Shown here: positions 35,630-43,139 of the stretch, one piece after another | Layout of the letters: each line of letters starts with the position of its first letter | Position numbering within the stretch: position 1 is the stretch's first letter | Assembly (NCBI RefSeq): GCF_002028425.1 | Contig: NZ_CP020042.1 | Coordinates: 6,733,560 to 6,797,559, forward strand | Source: Streptomyces katrae | GTDB taxonomy: Bacteria; Actinomycetota; Actinomycetes; Streptomycetales; Streptomycetaceae | DNA length: 64,000 nt | Direction: 5' to 3' | Translations under genes and position numbers: made by a program | Notes under the pieces: model-generated | What the model was told of the DNA's origin: nothing | Seen by the model: only the letters and a program-made list of their open reading frames with translations | Databases searched by the model: none

Positions 35630-37492
35630 TCAGGTCCGGGCGGCGGCCCGGCGCTCGGCGAGCGCTCCCGTGAGCAGCCGGGGGGTCGGCGAGGCGAAGA
35701 GGGTGCTCGCCCGCAGTCCGGCGGCGGCGGGGTCCGACTCCCGCAGCCGCGCCAGCAGACGCATGGCGAGCAGCGACTGGCCGCCGTGGTCGAAGAAGTT
35801 GTCGTCGGGGCCGAGCGCGGGGGCGCCCAGGACCTCGCGGAAGAGAGTGAGGACGGGCTCCAGCGGCTCCTGGGCGGCGTCGACGGCCCGGTCCTGGACC
35901 GGCTCACCGGCCCGGGCGCCGGACCGTGCGCGGGCCGGTGCGCCGGCCGGAGCCGGGGCGGCCCAGGCGGACAGCAGGCGCTTGTCCACCTTGCCGTGCG
36001 GGTTCTTCGGCAGGACCGACACCCGGTACAGCACCCGCGGCACCGCCCAGTCCGGCAGCTGCGCCTCCAGGGGCGCCACGAGCGCGTCCCGGTCACGGCC
36101 CGTCAGCCGGACGGCCTCGCCGGGCAGGGGAGCGGCCGCCGGGTCCGCGGCAACGGTGAAGGCCCACAGGGCGGTACCGGTCGCCGGGTCGGGGAAGACC
36201 ACCGCCTGTTCCACCCCGGGCAGCTCGCACAGGGCGCGCTCCACCCGGGCCGGCTCCAGCCGGTGCCCGCGGATCTTGACCTGGTCGTCGGCCCGGCCGA
36301 GGAAGACCAGCTGCCCGTCGGCGTCGATCCGCCCCAGGTCGCCCGTGACGTACAGCCGGGCCCCGGGCTCGGCGGCGTACGGGTCGGGGACGAAGCGGCG
36401 GGCGGTGGCGGCCTCGTCGTCGAGGAAGCCGCGGGCCAGGAGCGGTCCGCCGATGTGGATCTCCCCCGTCTCGCCGTCCGGCACCGGGCGGCCGTCGCGC
36501 CGGACGCTGATCCGCACGTCCCGCAGCGGGGTGCCCAGCGGCACCTCCTGCGCGTCGGCCGGCAGCAGCCCGGTGTAGAAGGTGGAGCTGACGGTGCATT
36601 CGGTCAGCCCGTAGACGTGGGCGAGGCCGGCCGGCTGCCGTGCCTGCCACGCGCGGTAGGGCCCCGGATCCATCCGCTCGCCGCCCACCACCACCGTGCG
36701 CAGCTCCGCCGGGGTGGTCGTACCGTTCGCGGTGAGCCAGCGGGCGTACTCCAGCCAGTACTGGGTGGACAGTTCGACCACGGTGGTCCGGGTCCGGGCC
36801 AGGGCGAGGTGCAGCTCCTCGGCGTCCAGGGCCCGGGTGTCCTCCCGGCACACCACGGCCGCCCCGGCGGCGAAGGCCGGGAACACCTCCTCGATCAGTA
36901 CGTCGAAGCCCAGCGAGGCCACCTGCAGCCAGCGGTCGCGCGGGGTCAGCCCGAGCCGTTCGGCGACCGCCGACGCGAACCGGCCCAGGGCGTCCCGCCC
37001 GACGACCGTGCCCTTGGGCCGGCCGGTGGACCCGGAGGTGAAGAGCACGTACGCCACGTCGGACCCGTCGGCCGGCCGCCCGGGCCGGGCCGCCGTCGCC
37101 GCGCCGCCGCCGGCGTCCGAGGAGGCCGGTACGAACGCCCCCTCGGGCGCGTGCGCCCCGTCGCCCAGCCACACCGCGGCCGCCGTGCGCTCCACCAGCG
37201 CCGCCCGGGCCGCGGGCGGCAGCCGGTCGTCGAGGACGGTGAACCCCGCCCCGGCCTTGAGCGCCGCCAGCATGCCGAGCACGGTGCGGGCGGGGTCGCC
37301 GAAGGCCAGGCCCACCAGCTTCCCGGGCCCGGCCCCGCGCGTCGTGAGGGCGGCCGCCCAGGCGTCGGTGAGCCGGTCCGCGTCCTGGTAGGACAGCACC
37401 CGGCGGGGGGTCACGAGCGCGGGACCGGCGGCGTGCTCGCGCACCGAGCGGTCCCACAGGCCGAGGACGTCGGGTCCGGCCACGGCGGTCAC
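35630..37492 (-). CDS. NRPS adenylation-thiolation didomain
   Basis: The 620-aa product has an A domain (residues 1-500: A3 FTSGSTGRPKG, A5 VYGLTECTVSS, A7 YVTGDLG, A8 GRADDQVKIRGHRLEP, A10 NPHGKVDK) and a C-terminal carrier domain with the phosphopantetheine serine in DHGGQSLLAMR. It is additional to the three NRPS proteins needed for the beta-lysine chain. Its neighbours, the arginine hydroxylase and the cyclase, suggest it may tether an arginine-derived intermediate; this is untested. The GTG at 37492 overlaps the upstream stop as GTGA. Confidence 0.87.
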   Translation of the reverse strand: MTAVAGPDVLGLWDRSVREHAAGPALVTPRRVLSYQDADRLTDAWAAALTTRGAGPGKLVGLAFGDPARTVLGMLAALKAGAGFTVLDDRLPPAARAALVERTAAAVWLGDGAHAPEGAFVPASSDAGGGAATAARPGRPADGSDVAYVLFTSGSTGRPKGTVVGRDALGRFASAVAERLGLTPRDRWLQVASLGFDVLIEEVFPAFAAGAAVVCREDTRALDAEELHLALARTRTTVVELSTQYWLEYARWLTANGTTTPAELRTVVVGGERMDPGPYRAWQARQPAGLAHVYGLTECTVSSTFYTGLLPADAQEVPLGTPLRDVRISVRRDGRPVPDGETGEIHIGGPLLARGFLDDEAATARRFVPDPYAAEPGARLYVTGDLGRIDADGQLVFLGRADDQVKIRGHRLEPARVERALCELPGVEQAVVFPDPATGTALWAFTVAADPAAAPLPGEAVRLTGRDRDALVAPLEAQLPDWAVPRVLYRVSVLPKNPHGKVDKRLLSAWAAPAPAGAPARARSGARAGEPVQDRAVDAAQEPLEPVLTLFREVLGAPALGPDDNFFDHGGQSLLAMRLLARLRESDPAAAGLRASTLFASPTPRLLTGALAERRAAART

Positions 37493-38649
37493 CGGCCTCC
37501 CCCGCGCGAGCGCAGGAACGCCGACAGCCCCGCGAGTCCCGCCCGGAAGCCCTCCTGGGGGCCGCCGAAGCCGAGCCGGGCGCCGTGCGGCGCGCCGAAG
37601 GCCGTACCGGGCACGAGCAGGGTGCGGTGGCGGTCGAGCAGCTCCAGGCAGAAACGTTCCACCGCCTCGGGTCCCGCCGCCGCCCGCTCCAGTTCGCGGA
37701 AGACCGGCAGCGCGCACACACCGCCCTCCGGCGGGGTCCAGCGGACCAGGTCCTCGTGCTCGGCCATCCACTGCGTCAGGTACGCGAGGTTGCCGCGCGC
37801 CTCGGCGGCCCGGGGGGCGATCAGCGCGTCGGCGTGCCGCATGGCCCGTTCCGCGATCAGCTCGACCAGCGGCGAGAGGAACAGCGTGGTCCGGTCGCGC
37901 AGCGGGAAGGTGGCGGTGATCAGCTCTTGCGGCGCGACGGCCCAGCCCACCCGCAGGCCCGGCAGGCCGAAGGTCTTGGAGAAGGTGCCGTAGGACACCG
38001 TGGGGCCGCCGTCCGCCCCGGGGTCGTCGAGCACCTCCCAGCGGTGGGTGATCTCGGCGGTGGCGGCGTCCCAGACCAGCACGGCGCCGGCCTGCGCGGT
38101 CTGCTCCTTGAGGGCCTTCAGCCCCTGCGGGGACAGGGTGGCGCCGGTGGGGTTGTGCGGGAAGTTCACGACGACGGCCGCGGTGCCGGGCGTGACCAGG
38201 GCGCTGAGCACGTCGGGGTCGATCTCCCCGTCGCGCACGGCCCCGCCCGGCAGCCGTGCCACCTCGCAGCCGGCGGCCCGGGGGTAGTGGCCCAGAGAGT
38301 GGTAGATGCCCTCCTGGACGACCACCCGGTCCCCCGGGCGCAGCAGGGCGCCCAGCGTCAGCGCGATGGCCTCGCTGGAGCCGTGGGTGACCAGCACCCG
38401 GTCGGCGTCGCCGCCGGCGTAGCGGTCGGCGATGGCCTGGCGGATGCCCGCCCCGCCCTGGGAGACGCTGTCGTCCATGACGACGGCGTCGAGGTCCGCG
38501 GCCGGGATGCCGCAGAGTTCGCGCACTTCGGCGAAGGTGTACGGATGGACCCCGCTGGAGCTGATGTCATGGACGTCGGGGCCGAGGTGCCGGCGGTACC
38601 ACTCCTCCAGCACCGGAGGGTCTTCACGCCGTGGACGGAGACTGCTCAT
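37489..38649 (-). CDS. PLP-dependent capreomycidine-synthase-like cyclase (SttN/VioD-like)
   Basis: The 386-aa product is a fold-type I aminotransferase-family enzyme with the PLP lysine K225 in YGTFSKTFGLPGLRVGWA, NFPHNPTGA (the substrate/PLP asparagine region) and WDAATAE. Closest in pattern are capreomycidine synthase VioD and streptothricin SttN, which cyclise hydroxylated arginine by PLP chemistry. It should act directly after the adjacent arginine hydroxylase. The start is ATG 38649; 22 bp separate it from kamA upstream. Confidence 0.9.
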   Translation of the reverse strand: MSSLRPRREDPPVLEEWYRRHLGPDVHDISSSGVHPYTFAEVRELCGIPAADLDAVVMDDSVSQGGAGIRQAIADRYAGGDADRVLVTHGSSEAIALTLGALLRPGDRVVVQEGIYHSLGHYPRAAGCEVARLPGGAVRDGEIDPDVLSALVTPGTAAVVVNFPHNPTGATLSPQGLKALKEQTAQAGAVLVWDAATAEITHRWEVLDDPGADGGPTVSYGTFSKTFGLPGLRVGWAVAPQELITATFPLRDRTTLFLSPLVELIAERAMRHADALIAPRAAEARGNLAYLTQWMAEHEDLVRWTPPEGGVCALPVFRELERAAAGPEAVERFCLELLDRHRTLLVPGTAFGAPHGARLGFGGPQEGFRAGLAGLSAFLRSRGGGR

Positions 38650-38671
38650 GGCTGTGCAACTGTCCCTTCTT

Positions 38672-40078
38672 CTACCCCTGGCGGGTGTCCCGCCACCACC
38701 GCTGCCCGGAGAGCGGGAGCGTGTCGATGGGGTCGTAGTAGTGGTACGAGCCGCTGTGGGCGTCCGGATCCGCCGCCTCCAGCGGGGTGAGATAGCTCTT
38801 GCTCCAGTGCGACACCCCGAGCTCGCGGTCGTAGGAGTCGGCTTGGTCCACCCATCGCTTGCCGGCCATCGGCACGTCGCAGACGATGCGCGGGGTGGCG
38901 AACCCCGGCAGGTAGCCCATGATCTGACGCTGGATCACCTGCGCCCGGTGCAGCGGCACCCGCCAGTGCTCGGCGTTCGGGATCATGTCGCACATGTAGA
39001 AGTAGTACGGAGTGACGCCGGCGTGGTCGGCGAGCGCGAAGCACAGGTCCAGCAGGTCGTGCGCGCTGTCGTTGACCCCGCGCATGAGCACGCCCTGGTT
39101 GCGCACGTCGTGCAGGCCGGCGCCCAGCAGCGCCCAGGCGGCTCGCGCCACCCCGGGCGTCACCTGCTGGGCCGCGTTGGCGTGGGTGTGCAGCGCGATC
39201 CGCACGCCGCGCGAGCGGGCCGTACGTGCGAGGCGCTCCACGCCCTCCAGCACCGGGCCGGAACTCCAGTGCTGCGGCAGCCCGACCAGCCCCTTGCTCG
39301 CCAGCCGGATGTCGCGGACGGAGTCGATCTCCAGCAGGCCGGCCACGAACCGCTCCAGCCGCGGCCACGGCAGGTTGGCCAGGTCGCCGCCGGAGACCAC
39401 CACGTCCCGGATGCCGGGGGAGGCGCGCAGGTGCTCCAGGATCCGCTCGGCCCGGTCGGCCGGCTTGAGCAGGAGCCGGTTCTTGGTGACCTGGGGAGTG
39501 GAGTTGCCCACCAGGTCCATCCGCGTGCAGTGCCCGCAGTACTGGGGGCAGGTCGAGAGCAGTTCCGCCAGCACCTTGGTGGGATAGCGGTGGGTGAGCC
39601 CCTCCACCACCCACATGTCCTGTTCGTGCAGCGAGTCCCGGCTGGCCATCGGGTGCGAGGGCCACTGCGGGTGCCGGTCGGAGAAGACCGGCAGCATGTA
39701 GCGGCGCACCGGGTCGTCGTAGAAGGCCTTGGTCAGCTCGCCGGGGCGGGCCGCGGCCGCGTCCGGGGCCATGGTGTTGACCATCTGGGGCGGCAGCAGC
39801 ACCGACATGGTCGCCCGGTGCCGGCGGTCCTGTTCCCAGTCCTCGTAGAACTCCTCGTCGAGCAGGTCGCCGACGACGGCGCGCAGTCCTCTCGCGTCCT
39901 TGACGCAGTGGGCGCGCTGCCACTGGGGGTCCGCCCACTGGGCTTCGGTGACATCCCGCCATCCGGGGAAGCGCCGCCAGTCCGGTTCCACGAGGGGGCT
40001 TCTCCGGTACGTGTAGACGCCTTCGATCGCCGCTGATTCCGTCTGGCTGCGTGCTGTGTCCACCAACCCGCCACCCAT
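38672..40078 (-). CDS. kamA: Lysine 2,3-aminomutase
   Basis: The 468-aa product is a radical SAM, PLP-dependent aminomutase with the cluster motif CPQYCGHC (C-x3-C-x2-C) near residue 177 and the KamA-type segment VVVSGGDLANLPW. It converts L-lysine to L-beta-lysine, the building block of the streptothricin side chain. ATG 40078 is used, although an in-frame GTG 15 bp later is possible. It heads the long minus-strand operon, divergent from the regulator across 470 bp containing repeated GTTGTAC boxes. Confidence 0.93.
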   Translation of the reverse strand: MGGGLVDTARSQTESAAIEGVYTYRRSPLVEPDWRRFPGWRDVTEAQWADPQWQRAHCVKDARGLRAVVGDLLDEEFYEDWEQDRRHRATMSVLLPPQMVNTMAPDAAAARPGELTKAFYDDPVRRYMLPVFSDRHPQWPSHPMASRDSLHEQDMWVVEGLTHRYPTKVLAELLSTCPQYCGHCTRMDLVGNSTPQVTKNRLLLKPADRAERILEHLRASPGIRDVVVSGGDLANLPWPRLERFVAGLLEIDSVRDIRLASKGLVGLPQHWSSGPVLEGVERLARTARSRGVRIALHTHANAAQQVTPGVARAAWALLGAGLHDVRNQGVLMRGVNDSAHDLLDLCFALADHAGVTPYYFYMCDMIPNAEHWRVPLHRAQVIQRQIMGYLPGFATPRIVCDVPMAGKRWVDQADSYDRELGVSHWSKSYLTPLEAADPDAHSGSYHYYDPIDTLPLSGQRWWRDTRQG

Positions 40079-40133
40079 TCCCGTCGCTTTCGGCCGTATC
40101 GCCTGACGGCAACCGATCTTGCAGAGCCCCGGA

Positions 40134-40214
40134 GTTGTACACGAGGGCCGGTTGTACGGGGCGCTCGGCGGGTTCGGCCCTGTACAACATCACGCCGAAG
40201 GCGGATAGTTGTAC
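40134..40214. promoter_or_regulatory. Cluster of GTTGTAC boxes upstream of kamA
   Basis: The heptamer GTTGTAC occurs at 40134-40140, 40151-40157 and 40208-40214, and inverted (GTACAAC) at 40182-40188. A further direct copy is at 40489-40495, upstream of the regulator gene, and an inverted one at 41299-41305, upstream of the carbamoyltransferase gene. They are likely operators of a cluster regulator; this is inferred. Confidence 0.55.
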
Positions 40215-40488
40215 TGAGCATTGGACCGCGGGCGCCTTGTGCGGCACGGCGTCGCGTGCCGACAAGCGGAACACGCGGCGAACCTCTTCGGACGCCCCGG
40301 CCCCGGGTGCGGGTAAGGGCAGCCTTATTCGGACGAACCCGGCCGAATGGTGGCCGGATTCCTCGGATGGCGATTGATCGATATGCCGGGGGCATGTACC
40401 AATGTCCGAGAGGTCCCGGTGCGGCGGCCCCGGTCGCCCGGGGGCCCGGCAACCGGCCGTCACGCCGGGTGCGTCCGCCGGCCAGCAG

Positions 40489-40495
40489 GTTGTAC
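40489..40495 (+). promoter_or_regulatory. GTTGTAC box upstream of pathway regulator
   Basis: This single heptamer lies 55 bp before the regulator ATG and matches the boxes in front of kamA. The stretch 40215-40488 between them holds no gene; a small inverted repeat ATGCC-GGG-GGCAT lies at 40383-40395. Confidence 0.45.
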
Positions 40496-40549
40496 GGCGC
40501 GACGAAGACCCGCGCTTCGCTCGACACCATCCACCACCAGGGGAGAAGC

Positions 40550-41335
40550 ATGCCCAGGCCAGAGCGGTTGTTGGACCCCATGGCAGGACCGCTGGAGGAA
40601 TTCGCCCACGAACTGCGCGGCTTACGCAGGCAGGCGGGCAACCCCTCGTACCGGACGATGGCGAAGCGGGCCCACTACTCCGTGGCCACCCTCTCCGAGG
40701 CGGCCCGCGGACTGCACAAACCCTCCTTGAAGGTGACCCTCGCCTACGTGGTGGCGTGCGGCGGCGATCCGGAACCCTGGACCCGCCGCTGGAACCGCCT
40801 CAGCAGCGAACTGGCGGAAAACGGCAGACCCTCCGGAGGCCGCCCGGCATCCGCCACCGGCCCGGCATCCGCCACCGGCCCGGCATCCGCCGCCGGCCCG
40901 GCATCCGCCGCCGGCCCGGCATCCGCCGCCGGCCCGGCGGCCGCCCGGCCCGGCGCCGGACGCGGTCCCCTGCAGGGCGAACCGGCCCCCGCCCCCCGGG
41001 CAGCCGCCGCCTTCCCTCCGGCCGCGCCGCCCCCGCCCGGCGCGGTGCCCCGCCGGCCCGCGCCGCCCGCGGCCGGGCCGCGCTCCGGCGGTCCCCGCCG
41101 GACCGGCACCGGCACCCGTACCGCCGCCCCGGCCGGCGCCGCCGCGCGCCGCCCGGCCGGGGACGCGCTGACCGCCGACGAACGGGCGGAACTGCGCCGG
41201 CTGCGCGACGAGGTCGAGGAACTCCGGCACGCGAACGAGGTGCTGAAAGCGGCCTCCGCGATCTTCGCCGCGGATCTCCGCACAAAGTCCCAGGTCGTGT
41301 ACAACCCGGCGGACCGACAAGATCCGTTGCCGTGA
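40550..41335 (+). CDS. XRE-type regulator with C-terminal transposase-like coiled coil, TTA codon
   Basis: The 261-aa product has an N-terminal helix-turn-helix (YRTMAKRAHYSVATLSEAAR, about residues 34-53) of the Streptomyces XRE type. A Pro/Ala/Gly-rich linker with a 6-residue repeat (PASATG/PASAAG, about residues 98-130) follows. The C-terminus is a coiled coil (ELRRLRDEVEELRHANEVLK, then AASAIFAADL) resembling the zipper of IS3 OrfA proteins. It is the only regulator inside the cluster. Codon 25 is TTA (40622-40624), so translation should depend on bldA. The ATG at 40550 has GGGAGA upstream. Confidence 0.8.
   Translation: MPRPERLLDPMAGPLEEFAHELRGLRRQAGNPSYRTMAKRAHYSVATLSEAARGLHKPSLKVTLAYVVACGGDPEPWTRRWNRLSSELAENGRPSGGRPASATGPASATGPASAAGPASAAGPASAAGPAAARPGAGRGPLQGEPAPAPRAAAAFPPAAPPPPGAVPRRPAPPAAGPRSGGPRRTGTGTRTAAPAGAAARRPAGDALTADERAELRRLRDEVEELRHANEVLKAASAIFAADLRTKSQVVYNPADRQDPLP
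40843..40938 (+). repeat. 18-bp tandem repeats in the regulator gene
   Basis: CCCGGCATCCGCCACCGG and near-identical units start at 40843, 40861, 40879, 40897 and 40915, with a degenerate sixth at 40933. They encode the PASATG/PASAAG linker repeats and keep the frame. Confidence 0.85.
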
Positions 41336-41405
41336 CCGGACGCCGAGCGCCCCGACAGGGCCCGAGGCGGAACCGGAGGATCCGACCGACCTTTGGGGAC
41401 TGACC

Positions 41406-43139
41406 ATGCGTGTGCTCGGAGTCAACGGATGGCCCGGCGCCAGCCACGACGGTGCCGCCTGCCTCGTCGTGGACGGCGACGTCATCGCCCTGGCCGAGGA
41501 GGAACGCTTCACCCGTCACAAGCACGCCTACGGGGAGGCACCCCTCAACGCCGCCGCCTACTGCCTCGCCGAGGGCGGTCTCACCCTGGACGACATCGAC
41601 GTGGTCGCCCACGGGTGGGACCTGCCCGCCCTCTTCGCCGACCGGGGCCTGGAGTGGTTCGGCAGCGACGCCGAGGCCCTGGAACACCTGCTGCCCAAGA
41701 AGCTGTTCCCGCGCAGCGCCGACCCCCGGCTGACCTTCGTCGGCCACCACATCGCCCACGCCGCGAGCGCCTACCACCTCTCCGGCCGCGACCGCGGCGC
41801 GATCCTCGTCCTGGACGGCCAGGGCGAGAACGAGAGCACCACCCTCGCCGTCGGCATCGACGGCGAGATCAAGAAACTGCGCGCGCACACCCCCGGCTGG
41901 TCGCTGGGCTACTTCTACGCCGCCGTCTGCGCCTACGCCGGCCTCGGCGCCGACAACGCCGGCAAGATGATGGGCCTGGCCTCCTACGGCACCCCCGGCG
42001 ACCTCACCTTCGGCGGCGCCTTCGACTTCACCGACGAGGACTTCACCATCGGCGTGGTCCCGCCCGACCTGCGCTCCACGGGCAGCACCGACGAGGAGGC
42101 CGCCACCATCCGGCACTGGCTGGAGCACCTGGAGAGGGCCCTCCCCGACGCCCCCAACCGCAGCACGCGCCGCTTCGACCCGGTCACCGGCCGCTTCGCC
42201 AAGGCCACCGCCCGGGACCCCTTCGCGTACCGCGACGTCGCCGCCACGGCCCAGGCCGCCCTGGAACGTGCCGTCATGGGCCTGGTCCGGGGTCTGCTCC
42301 GGGAGACCGGCGAGACCACCCTGATGATCGCCGGCGGGGTCGGGTTCAACGCCACCCTCAACGGCAAGATCATGCGGATGCCGGAGGTCCGGGACCTCTT
42401 CGTCCAGCCCCTCGCCGGCGACCAGGGCGTCTCGCTCGGCGCCGCGGTCTGGGCCGCCGCCCAGGAGGGCGACCGGATCAAGCCCATGAACGGCTCCGTG
42501 GCCTGGGGCCCGCAGTGGTCACCGGACCGCATCCGCCACGTGCTGGAGGCCTCCGGGACCGCGTACACCGAACCCTCGGACATCGCCGCGGCCACCGCCG
42601 AAGTGCTGGCCGCCGGCGGGGTCGCCGGCTGGTTCCAGGGCCGCGCCGAGGGCGGACCCCGGGCCCTGGGCCACCGCAGCCTGGTCGCCGTACCCGACCC
42701 CGAGTCCACCCGCGACCGGGTCAACGTCCGCATCAAGGACCGCGAGGCGTGGCGCCCCTTCGCCCCGAGCATGCAGGAGGAGGCCGCCGAAGCCCTCATC
42801 GGCACCGCGACCCCGCTGCCCTACATGATCGTCACCACCCCCGTGACCGAGGCCGGGGCCGCGGCCATGCCGGCCGTCGTCCACAGCGACCGCACCACGC
42901 GCCCGCAGACCGTCTCCGCCGCCGTCGACCCGCTCTACCACCGCCTCATCGGCGAAGTCTCCCGGCACACCGGCACCCCGGTCATCATGAACACCTCCTT
43001 CAACGGCCGTGACGAGCCGGTCGTGTGCAGCCCCGGCGACGCGCTCGCCACCTTCCACCGGCTCCCCCTGGACGCCCTCGCCCTCGGCCCCTTCCTCGTC
43101 CGCCGCCCCGCCGGATCCCTCGGGGAGGCCGACGCGTGA
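41406..43139 (+). CDS. O-carbamoyltransferase (NodU/CmcH family)
   Basis: The 577-aa product has the ASKHA-type N-terminal domain (MRVLGVNGWPGASHDGAACL, EEERFTRHKH, GHHIAHAASAYHLS with the metal-binding histidines) and the C-terminal domain (GWFQGRAEGGPRALGHRS, RPFAPS, NTSFNGRDEP). It transfers a carbamoyl group from carbamoyl phosphate via carbamoyl-adenylate. Streptothricin carries an O-carbamoyl group on its gulosamine, so this is its expected installer. The stop overlaps the next GTG (GTGA). Confidence 0.93.
   Translation: MRVLGVNGWPGASHDGAACLVVDGDVIALAEEERFTRHKHAYGEAPLNAAAYCLAEGGLTLDDIDVVAHGWDLPALFADRGLEWFGSDAEALEHLLPKKLFPRSADPRLTFVGHHIAHAASAYHLSGRDRGAILVLDGQGENESTTLAVGIDGEIKKLRAHTPGWSLGYFYAAVCAYAGLGADNAGKMMGLASYGTPGDLTFGGAFDFTDEDFTIGVVPPDLRSTGSTDEEAATIRHWLEHLERALPDAPNRSTRRFDPVTGRFAKATARDPFAYRDVAATAQAALERAVMGLVRGLLRETGETTLMIAGGVGFNATLNGKIMRMPEVRDLFVQPLAGDQGVSLGAAVWAAAQEGDRIKPMNGSVAWGPQWSPDRIRHVLEASGTAYTEPSDIAAATAEVLAAGGVAGWFQGRAEGGPRALGHRSLVAVPDPESTRDRVNVRIKDREAWRPFAPSMQEEAAEALIGTATPLPYMIVTTPVTEAGAAAMPAVVHSDRTTRPQTVSAAVDPLYHRLIGEVSRHTGTPVIMNTSFNGRDEPVVCSPGDALATFHRLPLDALALGPFLVRRPAGSLGEADA

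Noticed and set aside
31897..37993. Long plus-strand frames antisense to the cluster genes
   Set aside because: Antisense shadows; the minus-strand genes have catalytic motifs and proper overlaps.
40383..40395. ATGCC-GGG-GGCAT inverted repeat as an operator
   Set aside because: Only 5 bp per arm, likely by chance; the GTTGTAC boxes are better supported.
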